Below are positions 16,250 through 28,209 of a stretch of DNA of 64,000 nt, in pieces. Both the position numbers and the translations under genes were made by a program. The notes beneath the pieces are model-generated. The model was not told the DNA's origin. It made no database searches and saw only the letters and a program-made list of their open reading frames with translations. The first letter of the stretch is position 1. Each line of letters starts with the position of its first letter. The stretch comes from Bauldia sp. (GTDB lineage Bacteria; Pseudomonadota; Alphaproteobacteria; Rhizobiales; Kaistiaceae): the NCBI GenBank assembly GCA_026126025.1, contig JAHCJZ010000006.1:1-64000 (forward strand), read 5' to 3'.

Positions 16250-16594
16250 CTACTTTCGCTTTGCAGGGCTTTTCGCGGGGAGCGTGGCGACGAAGCCGAG
16301 CGCAATGTCGACCCAGGCTTTGAGCTGGCGGCGGTCGCATTGCCCGGCATCGACCCAGACGAAGCCCTGGCTGACGCGGCCGGCCATTGCCATCGGGGTC
16401 GCGCCGGGGCGCGCAAGCGCCGCCGCGGAGTTTTCCTTGCCGACCCGGAAGAGGTAGCGGCCTTTGTCGGCGCCGCAAACCATGTTGCCGCGATGCATGA
16501 AGCAAACGGCCCCGAACATCTTCACCTCGACGTCGACGCCTTGGGGCAGGAGCAGCGTGCGCAGGTTTTCGGCCAGGGCCTCGTCGTAGGCCAC
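16250..16594 (-). CDS. TfoX/Sxy N-terminal domain protein
   Basis: A 114-residue protein with the TfoX N-terminal domain. It starts at GTG 16594 (VAYDEALAENLRTLLLPQGV), only 2 nt after the SRPBCC gene's stop. Characteristic segments are VEVKMFGAVCFMHRGNMVCG, YLFRVGKE and GRVSQGFVWVDA. Stand-alone short TfoX proteins are common in Alphaproteobacteria and are not shown to control competence as Sxy does. The tight spacing suggests that ArsR, SRPBCC and TfoX form one operon. The C-terminus ends in a lysine/proline-rich tail. Confidence 0.85.
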   Translation of the reverse strand: MAYDEALAENLRTLLLPQGVDVEVKMFGAVCFMHRGNMVCGADKGRYLFRVGKENSAAALARPGATPMAMAGRVSQGFVWVDAGQCDRRQLKAWVDIALGFVATLPAKSPAKRK

Positions 16595-16596
16595 GC

Positions 16597-17079
16597 TCAG
16601 CGCACCGCGAGCAGGCGTTCCAGGTCGTTGAGGCTCGATGCCCAGCCGGCATTGTGGAGGGCGGTGGCTTCGGGGCTGTCGAAGAGCTTCTGCACCAGGC
16701 GCATCAGCGTGCCGCGGCCGGCAGCCTCGAAGGTGATGTCGACCTCGGTCTCGTGGCCGCGGCCGCCGTCCGGGCCGTGCCAGGCCCAGGTGAAGGCGAG
16801 GTGGCCGGGCGGCGCGATGGTGCGGTAGACGCCGGATACGGTGTTGGCGGCGCCGTCGGGGGTCTGCAGCACGGTGCGCCAGCGGCCGCCGGGGCGGATG
16901 TCGAACTCCGATTCCGGCACGGTCGCGCCTTCCGGTCCCCACCATTCCAGCAGCGTCTCGGGGTCGGTGAAGGCCGCGAAGACATCGGGCGGCGGGGCGG
17001 GGAGAAGCCGCTCCAGCACGAGCGTGCGCTCGGCCTCCGAGCCGACGGGCGTGCCGAGATGCGGGGCGGTGTCAGGCAT
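16597..17079 (-). CDS. SRPBCC/AHSA1 family protein
   Basis: A 160-residue START-like (SRPBCC) protein of the AHSA1 group. Typical segments are [20 protein letters not shown], the tryptophan-rich [30 protein letters not shown] and [11 protein letters not shown], closing with a long amphipathic C-terminal helix ([18 protein letters not shown]). Such proteins have a deep ligand pocket; the ligand here is unknown. The start overlaps the end of the upstream ArsR-family gene by 8 nt, a very common gene pair in bacteria in which the regulator controls the SRPBCC gene. Confidence 0.9.
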   Translation of the reverse strand: MPDTAPHLGTPVGSEAERTLVLERLLPAPPPDVFAAFTDPETLLEWWGPEGATVPESEFDIRPGGRWRTVLQTPDGAANTVSGVYRTIAPPGHLAFTWAWHGPDGGRGHETEVDITFEAAGRGTLMRLVQKLFDSPEATALHNAGWASSLNDLERLLAVR

Positions 17080-17407
17080 TGCCGGCCTTCCGCTGTTTGC
17101 GCAGGAGCACCGCTTCGAGGCGGTCGAGCGAGCCGTCCCAGAACTGCCGGTAGCGCTGGAGCCAGGCGTCGATCTCGCCCATCGCCTCCGACCTGACGCG
17201 GTACCGCCGCCACTGCCGGTCGACCCGCCGCTCGATCACGCCGGCCTCCTCCAGCACCTTGAGATGCCGCGACACCGCGGGCTTGCTGACCGCGAAGGGC
17301 TCCGCGATGTCGCCCGCGGTCGTCTCGCCCTCGGCGAGCAGGCGCTCGACGATGGCAAGGCGCGTCGGGTCGGCAAGGGCGTCGAAGACGGTGGCGAGCG
17401 GTTTCAT
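17072..17407 (-). CDS. ArsR-family winged-helix repressor paired with SRPBCC gene
   Basis: A 111-residue helix-turn-helix regulator: [20 protein letters not shown] at the N-terminus, the recognition-helix region [20 protein letters not shown] at about residues 38-57, and a wing with [12 protein letters not shown]. No CxC metal-binding motif is visible in helix 3, so this is probably not a metal sensor. It is translationally coupled to the SRPBCC gene (8-nt overlap). The upstream 360 bp are filled with inverted repeats and the divergent ArsR-methyltransferase gene. Confidence 0.9.
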   Translation of the reverse strand: MKPLATVFDALADPTRLAIVERLLAEGETTAGDIAEPFAVSKPAVSRHLKVLEEAGVIERRVDRQWRRYRVRSEAMGEIDAWLQRYRQFWDGSLDRLEAVLLRKQRKAGNA

Positions 17408-17490
17408 CGCAGCATCTGAGCGGGACGTTAATTAACGTCTAGGTGTTGCGGTGGAGCCGGTCAACCTTTGCCCGATGCGGACTCAGTGCC

Positions 17491-17706
17491 CCCTCCCCGA
17501 AACCGCTGCGCGGTTTCGACCCTCCCGCAAGGGGAGGGTTGAAAAGAAGAGAACCGCGCGGACGCCTTCAACCTCCCGCTTGCGGGGAGGTCGAACCGGC
17601 GCAGCCGGTTCGGGAGGGGGTGCGGCCTTTCCATCGGTCCTCGGGCTCTGCACCCCTCCCGAAACCGCGGCGCGGTTTCGACCCTCCCGCAAGCGGAGGG
17701 GTGAAG
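17491..17706. repeat. three copies of a GC-rich palindromic repeat
   Basis: Three copies of a roughly 50-bp element occur in the divergent intergenic region: about 17491-17543 (+), 17568-17620 (inverted) and 17652-17706 (+). Each has an inner hairpin of the type GAAACCG-CGGTTTC (or AACCGGC-GCCGGTT), followed by an outer CTCCCGCAAG stem. These resemble the widespread intergenic palindromes of Alphaproteobacteria and can fold as RNA. The 17408-17768 gap holds nothing else I can recognise. Confidence 0.75.
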
Positions 17707-17768
17707 ATGGATGGATCAGCGGCAGCATTTCGATTGAGCGGGGGGCGCTTGTCTTCGACAATGGCGCG

Positions 17769-18770
17769 ATGCGTGCCCGTCCGCTTTCCGCTGATGGTCT
17801 CGTCGCCGCGCTGCGCGCGGCGGGCGAGCCGACGCGGCTGCGCATCCTGGCGCTGCTGCGCGAGGGCGAGCTGTCGGTGAAGGATTTCACCGCGATCCTC
17901 GGGCAGTCGCAGCCGCGCATCTCGCGGCACCTCAAGCTCCTCGCCGAGGCGGGGCTGATCAGCCGCTACCCGGAGGGCGCGTTCGTCCGCTACCGGCTCG
18001 CCGAAGACGACCGGGCCGGGGCGTTTGGCCGGGCGCTGGTCGCCGCCGCCGATCCGCACGACGCCGAGCTCGCCGCCGACCGAGGCAAGCTCTCCGCGCT
18101 CCGCGAGGAACAGGCGGATGAGGCGGCGCGCTATTTCGCGGCCAATGCCGACACGTGGAACACGATCCGCTCGCTTCACGCCGCCGATGCGGCAGTCGAG
18201 GCCGCGATGCGCGCCGCGGTCGCAGACCGCCGGATCGAGGCGATGCTCGATGTCGGCACCGGCACCGGGCGGCTCCTCGAGCTCTTCGCGCCGCTGGTGC
18301 AGCGCGCGGTCGGGGTCGATTCCTCGCCGGCAATGCTCGCCGTGGCGCGCGCCGCGATCCAGCGCGCGGGGCTCTCGCATGTCCAGGTGCGCCAGGGCGA
18401 CCTCTACAATCTCGCGCTCCCCGCGCATTCCTTCGACCTCGTCACGATCCACCAGGTGCTCCATTTCCTCGACCGTCCCGAGGTGGCGGTGGCGGAGGCG
18501 GCGCGGATGGTGCGGCGCGGCGGGCGGCTGATCGTGGTGGATTTTGCGCCGCATGCGCTGGAGTTCCTGCGCGAGGAGCACGCCCATCGCCGCCTCGGCT
18601 TCGATCACGACAGTGTCGGCCGCTGGCTCGCGGCGGCGGGGCTTCGCGTCGATGCGGTGACCGACCTTCCGGCGGAGGCGCCGGGCGACAAGCTGACCGT
18701 CACGCTGTGGCTGGCGCGCGACCCCCATGTGGAGGTCGCCGCACTGGCCAGCGCCGCCGTTTCGCGCTAA
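17769..18770 (+). CDS. ArsR-type regulator fused to a class I SAM methyltransferase
   Basis: A 333-residue fusion. Residues 1-90 form an ArsR winged helix (GEPTRLRILALLREGELSVK, then GQSQPRISRHLKLLAEAGLI). The rest is a class I methyltransferase with motif I LDVGTGTGRLLELF, an acidic VGVDSSPAML, and FDLVTIHQVLHFLDRPEVAV. The ATG at 17769 is chosen because it begins at the HTH domain; upstream in-frame codons read through the repeats. Fusions of this type are common in Alphaproteobacteria, often near methionine-cycle genes, but none are adjacent here. TrkH follows after 72 nt. Substrate unknown. Confidence 0.88.
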   Translation: MRARPLSADGLVAALRAAGEPTRLRILALLREGELSVKDFTAILGQSQPRISRHLKLLAEAGLISRYPEGAFVRYRLAEDDRAGAFGRALVAAADPHDAELAADRGKLSALREEQADEAARYFAANADTWNTIRSLHAADAAVEAAMRAAVADRRIEAMLDVGTGTGRLLELFAPLVQRAVGVDSSPAMLAVARAAIQRAGLSHVQVRQGDLYNLALPAHSFDLVTIHQVLHFLDRPEVAVAEAARMVRRGGRLIVVDFAPHALEFLREEHAHRRLGFDHDSVGRWLAAAGLRVDAVTDLPAEAPGDKLTVTLWLARDPHVEVAALASAAVSR

Positions 18771-18842
18771 ACGCGGCCGCTTCGCCGCCGGGGTCTCGCC
18801 TGAGAATCGCCCGGCGCGCCGCCACCTGACGAGCCGCCGCCC

Positions 18843-20291
18843 GTGCTCCCACGCTTCTGGCCCGCTGCCCTCAGCCTTGGCTGGATCATCCTCGCTTTCG
18901 GCGTCGGCGAAGCGCTCATGTCGCTGGTCGCGCTCTCGGCCGATGATGGCGAGGTCCGCGCCTTCGCCATCGCCGCGGCGATCACGATCTTCATCGGCGG
19001 CGGCATGGTGCTCGCCACGCGGGGCCGGAAGTTCGAGTTCACCTTCCGCGACGCCGTCATCCTGACGGTCTCGGCGTGGTTCGTGCTGCCGGTCTTCGCG
19101 GCGCTGCCGATCGTGCTGCCGCCGGTCGATCTCGCGCCGGTCGAGGCCTATGTCGAGATGGTCTCGGCGCTCACCACCACCGGCGCCAGCGTGATGACCG
19201 GCCTCGACGGGCGGCCGCCCTCGATCCTCCTGTGGCGGTCGCTGACGCAGTGGGTCGGCGGCTTCGGCATCATCGGCCTTGCCATCATCGTCCTGCCGTT
19301 CCTCAAGATCGGCGGTATGCAGCTCTTCCGGCTGGAATCGTCGGACCGGTCGGAGAAGACGCTGCCGCGGGTGCGCACCCTCGCCCAGGCGGTGGCGCGC
19401 ATCTATCTCCTCATCACCGTCCTCTGCTTCATCACCTATCTTCTCCTCGGCATGACGCCGTTCGACGCGCTGAACCATGCGCTGACGACGGTGTGCACCG
19501 GGGGGTTCTCCACCCACGATGCGTCGTTCGAGCATTTCGACAGCGCGGCGCTGGAATGGGCGGCGGTGGTGTTCATGATCGCCGGCGGCATCCCGTTCCT
19601 TGCGTATCTGCGCGCCTTCGGCCGCGGCACATTCCGCGAGCGGGTCGAGCCGCAGATCATCGGCCTTCTCATCGTCATCGGCGTCGCCACCCTCGCGCTC
19701 GCCGCCTACCTCCTTGCCGGCGACGGCCACGATTTCGGCACCGCGATCACCGAGACGGCGTTCAACGTCGTCTCGGTGGTGACCACCACGGGCTATTCGT
19801 CGACCGACTACACGGCGTGGGGAACGTTCGCGGCGGTCCTCTTCTTCTTCCTCGCCTTCGTCGGCGGCACGTCAGGCTCGACCTCGGGCGGCATGAAGAT
19901 CCTCCGCTTCCAGATCCTCGGCGCGACGATCCTGCAGCAGATCCGGCGGCTCCTCTTCCCGCACATCGTCCACCCGGTGCGCTATGGCGGCCGCCCGATC
20001 GCCGACGAGCAGATCATCTCGGTCGGCGTCTTCATGTCGCTCTACATCGCGACCTTCGCGCTGGTGGCGCTGATCTTCGCCGCGACCGGGCTCGACATCG
20101 TCACGGCGACGTCCGCCGCGGCGGCGGGCCTCGGCAATGTCGGTCCCGGGCTCGGCCCGATCGTCGGGCCGATCGGGAGCTACGCATCCTTCACCGACTT
20201 CCAGCAGCTGGTCTTCGCCTTCGCGATGATCCTCGGCCGCCTCGAAATCCTCAGCGTCCTCGTGCTGCTGGCGCCGAGCTTCTACCGGTAG
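18843..20291 (+). CDS. trkH: TrkH-family potassium transporter subunit
   Basis: A 482-residue polytopic membrane protein, full length for TrkH, the K+-translocating subunit of the Trk system. It starts at GTG 18843. Four pore-loop regions typical of the family are visible: SALTTTGASVMTGLD, TVCTGGFSTHDASF, SVVTTTGYSSTDYT and AAAGLGNVGPGLG. FVGGTSGSTSGGMKI marks the TrkH core. The NAD-binding partner TrkA is not in this window. It follows the ArsR-methyltransferase gene by 72 nt, so co-transcription is possible. The downstream intergenic space carries dispersed repeats. Confidence 0.94.
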   Translation: MLPRFWPAALSLGWIILAFGVGEALMSLVALSADDGEVRAFAIAAAITIFIGGGMVLATRGRKFEFTFRDAVILTVSAWFVLPVFAALPIVLPPVDLAPVEAYVEMVSALTTTGASVMTGLDGRPPSILLWRSLTQWVGGFGIIGLAIIVLPFLKIGGMQLFRLESSDRSEKTLPRVRTLAQAVARIYLLITVLCFITYLLLGMTPFDALNHALTTVCTGGFSTHDASFEHFDSAALEWAAVVFMIAGGIPFLAYLRAFGRGTFRERVEPQIIGLLIVIGVATLALAAYLLAGDGHDFGTAITETAFNVVSVVTTTGYSSTDYTAWGTFAAVLFFFLAFVGGTSGSTSGGMKILRFQILGATILQQIRRLLFPHIVHPVRYGGRPIADEQIISVGVFMSLYIATFALVALIFAATGLDIVTATSAAAAGLGNVGPGLGPIVGPIGSYASFTDFQQLVFAFAMILGRLEILSVLVLLAPSFYR

Positions 20292-20325
20292 GGGTGAATG
20301 CGGCCACCGCTTGGGCGCTAGGGAG

Positions 20326-20450
20326 GGTCCTTCGAGGCTGCCTTCGGCAGCACCTCAGGATGAGGTCGTTGAAAGTTCACGGTGCTCGGGGATGCGTCTT
20401 GCCCAGACCTCATCCTGAGGTGCCCGGCGAAGCCGGGCCTCGAAGGATGG
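20326..20450. repeat. inverted pair of CCTCATCCTGAGG dispersed repeats
   Basis: Two copies in opposite orientation: 20326-20368 and 20405-20450. The shared ends are CCTCATCCTGAGG and GCCTCGAAGGA, enclosing a variable hairpin (GCCTTCGGC or CCGGCGAAGCCGG). At least nine copies occur in this window. The pair lies just downstream of trkH and could form a large cruciform or act at the mRNA 3' end. Confidence 0.8.
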
Positions 20451-20472
20451 CGGCAAGCACGAACGGTGAGTG

Positions 20473-20556
20473 CTAGACGAGGCCGATCACGATGGCGGCG
20501 ATGAAGGCGAAGGCGGCGCCGAGGGCGAGCAGGCGGAGCGACAGGGCTGTGATCAT
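20473..20556 (-). CDS. putative 27-residue single-span membrane peptide
   Basis: A very short frame starting at ATG 20556 with an AGAGG ribosome-binding site five to six bases upstream. The peptide is almost entirely one hydrophobic helix, MITALSLRLLALGAAFAFIA followed by AIVIGLV, with one Arg near the N-terminus. Small hydrophobic proteins of this kind are often real and overlooked. It is divergent from the CDF exporter gene, 158 nt away. No homologue is recognised; coding is inferred from the ribosome-binding site and composition. Confidence 0.42.
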   Translation of the reverse strand: MITALSLRLLALGAAFAFIAAIVIGLV

Positions 20557-20714
20557 CGAGCACCTCTGGCCTCAAAGGGCACAACGATGCAGGCTAGACT
20601 GCTTCGCGGGGATCGCGAAGGAAAATTGCCCGGCTCCGAAAGGCGGCCTGTGAAAAACCATGCCAAGAAACTGACGGGCCGCGGCTTTCCCTCCGGCGCC
20701 CCGACGGGCGTCCG

Positions 20715-21602
20715 ATGCTGAGCCCGCTTCGCCTCGCGCTCGGCAGCCTCGTCGTCGGCGTCGTCGTCTTCGGGCTGAAATACGCCGCGTTCCTCGTCAC
20801 CGGCAGCATCGGCCTCTATTCCGATGCGCTGGAGAGCATCATCAATATCGGCACCGCGCTGGCGGCGCTGGCGGCGATCTGGTTCGCCGGCAAGCCGGCC
20901 GACGCCAACCACCCCTATGGGCACAGCAAGGCGGAGTATTTCTCCGCCGTCGCCGAGGGGGTGCTGATCATCGTCGCCGCGGCCACGATCCTTCGCGAGG
21001 CCTACAATGGCCTCATCGACCCGCCGGAGATCGTGGAGGTCGGGCAGGGGCTTGCGATCAATCTCGCGGCGACCGCGCTCAACGCCGGGTGGGGCATCCT
21101 CCTCATCACGATGGGCCGGCGCCACCGTTCCCCCGCGCTTGCCGCCGACGGGCGGCATCTCATGGCCGACGTCATCACCTCGGTCGGCGTCGTGGTCGGC
21201 GTCCTCATCGCGACGGCCTTCGATGTGCCGGTGATCGACCCGATCGTCGCGGCGCTGGTCGCGCTCAACGTGCTGTGGTCGGGGTGGCGGCTGGTGCGGG
21301 CGTCGATCGGCGGGCTCATGGACGAGGCGCCGCCGCCGGACGAGCTGGAGCGGGTCCGCGCGCTGATCGCCAGCCACGCCGAAGGGGCGATCGAGGCCCA
21401 CGACCTCCGCGCCCGGCTGGCGGGCCGGCTGATGTTCATCGACTTCCACCTCGTCGTGCCGGGCGGGATGTCGGTCTCGGACGCCCACGACATCTGCGAC
21501 CGCATCGAGCAGGCGATCCGCGACGAGGTGAAGGACGCCCGCATCACCATCCATGTCGAGCCGGAGAACAAGGCGAAGCACGCCGGCATCGTCGTGCTGT
21601 AG
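20715..21602 (+). CDS. cation diffusion facilitator (CDF) metal exporter
   Basis: A 295-residue CDF transporter, exporting divalent cations such as Zn2+ or Fe2+ in exchange for protons. Site A is visible as YSDALES in helix II (D plus nearby acidic residues) and DGRHLMADVITS in helix V (H and D). The loop NHPYGHSKAEYFSAV is the family hallmark. The C-terminal cytoplasmic domain has SDAHDICDRIEQAI and ARITIHVEPENK. Metal specificity cannot be fixed by eye; the DxxE/HxxxD variation suggests an FieF-like branch. It starts at ATG 20715 without a strong ribosome-binding site. Confidence 0.93.
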   Translation: MLSPLRLALGSLVVGVVVFGLKYAAFLVTGSIGLYSDALESIINIGTALAALAAIWFAGKPADANHPYGHSKAEYFSAVAEGVLIIVAAATILREAYNGLIDPPEIVEVGQGLAINLAATALNAGWGILLITMGRRHRSPALAADGRHLMADVITSVGVVVGVLIATAFDVPVIDPIVAALVALNVLWSGWRLVRASIGGLMDEAPPPDELERVRALIASHAEGAIEAHDLRARLAGRLMFIDFHLVVPGGMSVSDAHDICDRIEQAIRDEVKDARITIHVEPENKAKHAGIVVL

Positions 21603-21664
21603 GACGGCGGGCGAGGCCGCGTGGTTAGCGGTCGCTTAAGGACTTCCCCGGCATTTAGGCGGAC

Positions 21665-22468
21665 ATGGTCCGCCGCGTTGCGTTTCCGGCGATTGCAGCC
21701 CTGTTGCTTGCCGCGCTGAACGGCTGCGCGCTCAACCTCTTCAACTTCGAGCGCCGCGAGGCGTGGCGCGGTGCGGCCGAGGCCGCCTGCATGGACCAGC
21801 GGCCGTTCCGCCGCGACGCGCATATCGTCGAGGCGCGCGCGATCAATGATCACGGCGTTTGCGGCATGGAGCAGCCGCTCCGAGTCTCCGCCATGCTCGA
21901 CGGCTCGGTGGTGATCGGGCCGACCGCGACGCTGGGCTGCCCGGTGACGCTCGCGACCGAGCGCTGGCTTGCCGAGGCGGTGCAGCCGGCGGCGGTCGCC
22001 CGGCTCGGCTCGCCGGTGGTGCGCATCCACCAGATGTCGTCCTATGCCTGCCGGACGCGCAACAACGCGCCGGGCGCCGAGCTCTCCGAGCATGCCTTCG
22101 GCAATGCGCTCGACATCGGCGCGTTCGAGCTCGCCGACGGCCGCGTCGTGTCGGTGCTGGAAGACTGGGGCCGGGGGACGCAGGAGGAGAAGGACTTCCT
22201 CCGCGAGGCGCACGCCACCGCGTGCAACTACTTCACCACCGTGCTCGGCCCCGGCGTCGCCAACCACGCCGACCATTTCCACCTCGACCTCGCCCATCAC
22301 AATGCGGCGGGAACGTCGCGCTATTGCCGGCCGGAGACGACCGTGCCGCCGCCGACCGAGCGGCCGTTCCTCAATTTCCCGATGGCGCTCGCCCAGCCCG
22401 ACCCGACCACGACCTCGTCGGTCGACGCCGCGCTCGATGCGCTGATCGCCGACGTTCTCGGGCACTAG
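21665..22468 (+). CDS. extensin-like C-terminal domain protein (M15-like fold), exported
   Basis: A 267-residue protein with an N-terminal signal (AIAALLLAALNGC), possibly a lipoprotein with C22 in a lipobox-like LNGC. The extensin-like domain contains conserved Cys residues (AACMDQRPF, GVCGMEQPL, LGCPVTLA, YACRTRNN, TACNYFTT), SEHAFGNALDIGAF with H and D, and HADHFHLDLAHH. The His/Asp pattern resembles that of LAS/M15 D,D-peptidases, so a cell-wall role is plausible. It is a common alphaproteobacterial family of unproven activity. Confidence 0.9.
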   Translation: MVRRVAFPAIAALLLAALNGCALNLFNFERREAWRGAAEAACMDQRPFRRDAHIVEARAINDHGVCGMEQPLRVSAMLDGSVVIGPTATLGCPVTLATERWLAEAVQPAAVARLGSPVVRIHQMSSYACRTRNNAPGAELSEHAFGNALDIGAFELADGRVVSVLEDWGRGTQEEKDFLREAHATACNYFTTVLGPGVANHADHFHLDLAHHNAAGTSRYCRPETTVPPPTERPFLNFPMALAQPDPTTTSSVDAALDALIADVLGH

Positions 22469-22551
22469 GCGGAACGGGTCTTCTTCGTTCGCGTTGTTCC
22501 TCCGCACCTCGCCTTCGAGCGGAGGGTGCGTCGAACAGGAGAGACGCGACG

Positions 22552-22737
22552 ATGGACAAGGAACGCATCAAGGGCGCGGCGCAGCAGGCCAAGGGCCACG
22601 TCAAGGAGGCGGTCGGCAAGGTGACCGGCGACGCCCGGATGAAGGCCGAAGGCAAGGTGGACAAGGCGGTCGGCAAGGCGCGCGATGCCGTCGGCCGCGC
22701 CAAGGACGGCGCCCGCGAGTTGAGCTCGCGGCACTAG
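22552..22737 (+). CDS. CsbD family stress-related small protein
   Basis: A 61-residue, highly charged helical protein of the CsbD family. It begins MDKERIKGAAQQAKGHVKEA and has the conserved VGKVTGDARMKAEGKVDKAV. In other bacteria these proteins are induced by general stress; biochemical role unknown. The ATG follows GGAGAG at a good distance. It is separated by 83 nt from the extensin-like gene and is followed by an inverted pair of dispersed repeats, probably marking the transcript end. Confidence 0.9.
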   Translation: MDKERIKGAAQQAKGHVKEAVGKVTGDARMKAEGKVDKAVGKARDAVGRAKDGARELSSRH

Positions 22738-22758
22738 CCAGGCACAAATCGTTCAACC

Positions 22759-22860
22759 GACCTCATCCTGAGGTGCGAGCGTAGCGAGCCTCGAAGGACC
22801 GTCGGTGTCACGCCAATGGGTCCTTCGAGGCCGCCTGCGGCGGCACCTCAGGATGAGGTC
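22759..22860. repeat. inverted pair of CCTCATCCTGAGG dispersed repeats
   Basis: Copies at about 22759-22800 and 22818-22860 in opposite orientation, belonging to the same family as those at 20.3, 23.6 and 30.3 kb. The inner hairpins are GCGAGCGTAGCGAGC-like and GGCCGCCTGCGGCGGC-like. They lie between the convergent csbD-like and carbonic anhydrase genes. Confidence 0.8.
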
Positions 22861-22879
22861 TTGGCTAGTGACGCCTCTG

Positions 22880-23488
22880 CTAGTCGATCGCGACGAAGCG
22901 GCCGTTTTCGAGGCGCTCGAGCCGGCCGGTGCGGATGCCGAAGCGGAAGCCGTGGAGCGTCAGCGTCCCGGCGTCCTCGCGGTCGGCGATCCAGGGGAAG
23001 GTGCGAAGGTTCGCCAGCGACAGCTTCACTACGCCGGTCTCGCAATAGTCGAGGAGGTGGTCGTGGTCGAGATGGGTCGGCAGCGGCTTCAGCGCGTCCT
23101 CGGCGAGCTTGAGCCAGCCCTCCACGAAGTCCGGCCCGGGGATCGGCGAGCCGTCCACGATGGCGCGGATGCCGCCGCACTGGACGTGGCCGAGGACGAC
23201 GATCCGCGCCACGTTGAGGACGCGCACGCCATATTCGATCGCGGCGCTGGTGCCGTGATAGCTGGCGTCGGGCAGGTAGGGCGGAACGAGGCCGGCGACG
23301 TTGCGGATGGTGAACATCTCGCCCGGGCCGGCGTCGAACACGGTCTGCGGATCGACGCGGCTGTCGGAGCAGGAGATGAGGAGCGTCTCCGGGCTCTGCC
23401 CTTCGCGCGACAGCGATTCGTATCGCTCATGGGCGCCCGGCCAGGTGCGGCTGCGGAAGCGGCGATAGCCCTCGATCAGCGGATCCAT
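22880..23488 (-). CDS. beta-carbonic anhydrase
   Basis: A 202-residue beta-class carbonic anhydrase interconverting CO2 and bicarbonate. Zinc ligands are C40 in ISCSDSRVD, with D42 and R44 as the catalytic dyad, and H101 and C104 in LGHVQCGG. The substrate-channel segment TIRNVAGLVPPY is present. The start is ATG 23488 (MDPLIEGYRRFRSRTW). The frame stays open upstream only because it reads through a dispersed repeat. Located between two repeat clusters and near the oxoprolinase gene; no operon partner is evident. Confidence 0.95.
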   Translation of the reverse strand: MDPLIEGYRRFRSRTWPGAHERYESLSREGQSPETLLISCSDSRVDPQTVFDAGPGEMFTIRNVAGLVPPYLPDASYHGTSAAIEYGVRVLNVARIVVLGHVQCGGIRAIVDGSPIPGPDFVEGWLKLAEDALKPLPTHLDHDHLLDYCETGVVKLSLANLRTFPWIADREDAGTLTLHGFRFGIRTGRLERLENGRFVAID

Positions 23489-23569
23489 GGATGCGCCCCG
23501 TTTGGTCCCCGGCGCCACATAGCACGCCGTGCGGTATTGGCCAGCGGTACCCGTGGGCTTCTCGTCCAA

Positions 23570-23712
23570 CCTCATCCTGAGGCGCTCGCGAAGCGAGCCT
23601 CGAAGGACCGGTGGCGTCACACCATCGGGTCCTTCGAGGCCGCCTTCGGCGGCACCTCAGGATGAGGTTGGGAAAGCGAGGAAGCGCCTTGCGGGCTCGC
23701 TGCGCGAACTCC

Positions 23713-23725
<13 letters not shown>
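23570..23725. repeat. three dispersed CCTCATCCTGAGG repeats, one overlapping a gene end
   Basis: Copies at about 23570-23610, 23627-23669 and 23691-23725. The third runs into the 3' end of the oxoprolinase gene: its CATCCTGAGG supplies the final Ser codons and the TGA stop on the minus strand. The gene's last residues (STTSS) are thus repeat-derived. Confidence 0.8.
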
Positions 23726-27510
<3,785 letters not shown>

Positions 27511-27588
27511 GGCTGGGCGGCTTCTCGATCCGGTCGCGCTCCGGGCGCGGTTGCGCTAGCTTTGCCGCATCAACGACGCGAGGTCACC

Positions 27589-28209
27589 ATGGATCAACCG
27601 CCGATTTCGCGCGGCTTCAGGGCGCGGCGTCCGGTGGACGACCGCAGCGGCCGCATCCCGCCCGGCCAGCACCTCGTGACCGACTTCCCGGTGCTGTCGG
27701 CCGGGCCGACGCCGCACACCGACCTTGCCGCATGGACCTTCACGCTGAGCTATGCGGGGACGCCGCTCGCCGCGTGGCGCTGGCCGGAGTTCGAGGCGCT
27801 GACGCAGACCGAGCTCACCTGCCACATCCATTGCGTCACCACCTGGTCGAAGCTCGACACCAGGTGGCGCGGTGTGACGTTCGACACGCTGTTCGAGGCG
27901 GCGGGGCTTCGCGAGCCGCCGGGGCCGTTCGCGATGTTCCATTGCGATGGCGGCTACACCACCAACGTTCCGGTCACGGACCTCGTCGGCGGCAAGGCGA
28001 TGATCGCGACGCGCTATGACGGCGCGCCGCTGCCGGCGCCGCATGGCGGGCCGGCGCGCGGGCTGGTGCCGCATCTTTATTTCTGGAAGAGCGCCAAATG
28101 GGTGCGCGGCGTCACCTTCATGGATCGCGATCAGCCCGGCTTCTGGGAGCAGCTCGGCTACAACATGTATGGCGACCCGTGGCGTGAGCAGCGCTACACC
28201 GGTGACTGA
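27589..28209 (+). CDS. sulfite-oxidase-like molybdopterin oxidoreductase, cytoplasmic
   Basis: A 206-residue protein with a single oxidoreductase molybdopterin-binding domain. The Mo-ligand Cys is C82 in TCHIHCVTTWSKLD. Also seen are VDDRSGRIPPGQHLV near the N-terminus, FHCDGGYTTNVP, and PHLYFWKSAKWVRG / FWEQLGYNMYGDPW at the end, as in YedY/sulfite oxidase relatives. There is no Tat signal. The start is ATG 27589 after GAGGTC. It overlaps the following FAD/NAD reductase gene by 8 nt, implying a two-component enzyme. Substrate unknown. Confidence 0.9.
   Translation: MDQPPISRGFRARRPVDDRSGRIPPGQHLVTDFPVLSAGPTPHTDLAAWTFTLSYAGTPLAAWRWPEFEALTQTELTCHIHCVTTWSKLDTRWRGVTFDTLFEAAGLREPPGPFAMFHCDGGYTTNVPVTDLVGGKAMIATRYDGAPLPAPHGGPARGLVPHLYFWKSAKWVRGVTFMDRDQPGFWEQLGYNMYGDPWREQRYTGD

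Noticed and set aside
17451-17768. Upstream extension of the ArsR-methyltransferase frame
   Set aside because: The added 106 codons translate three palindromic repeats. The ATG at 17769 starts precisely before the winged-helix domain.
23489-23620. Upstream extension of the carbonic anhydrase frame
   Set aside because: It reads through a dispersed repeat; the conserved protein starts MDPLIEGYRRF at 23488.
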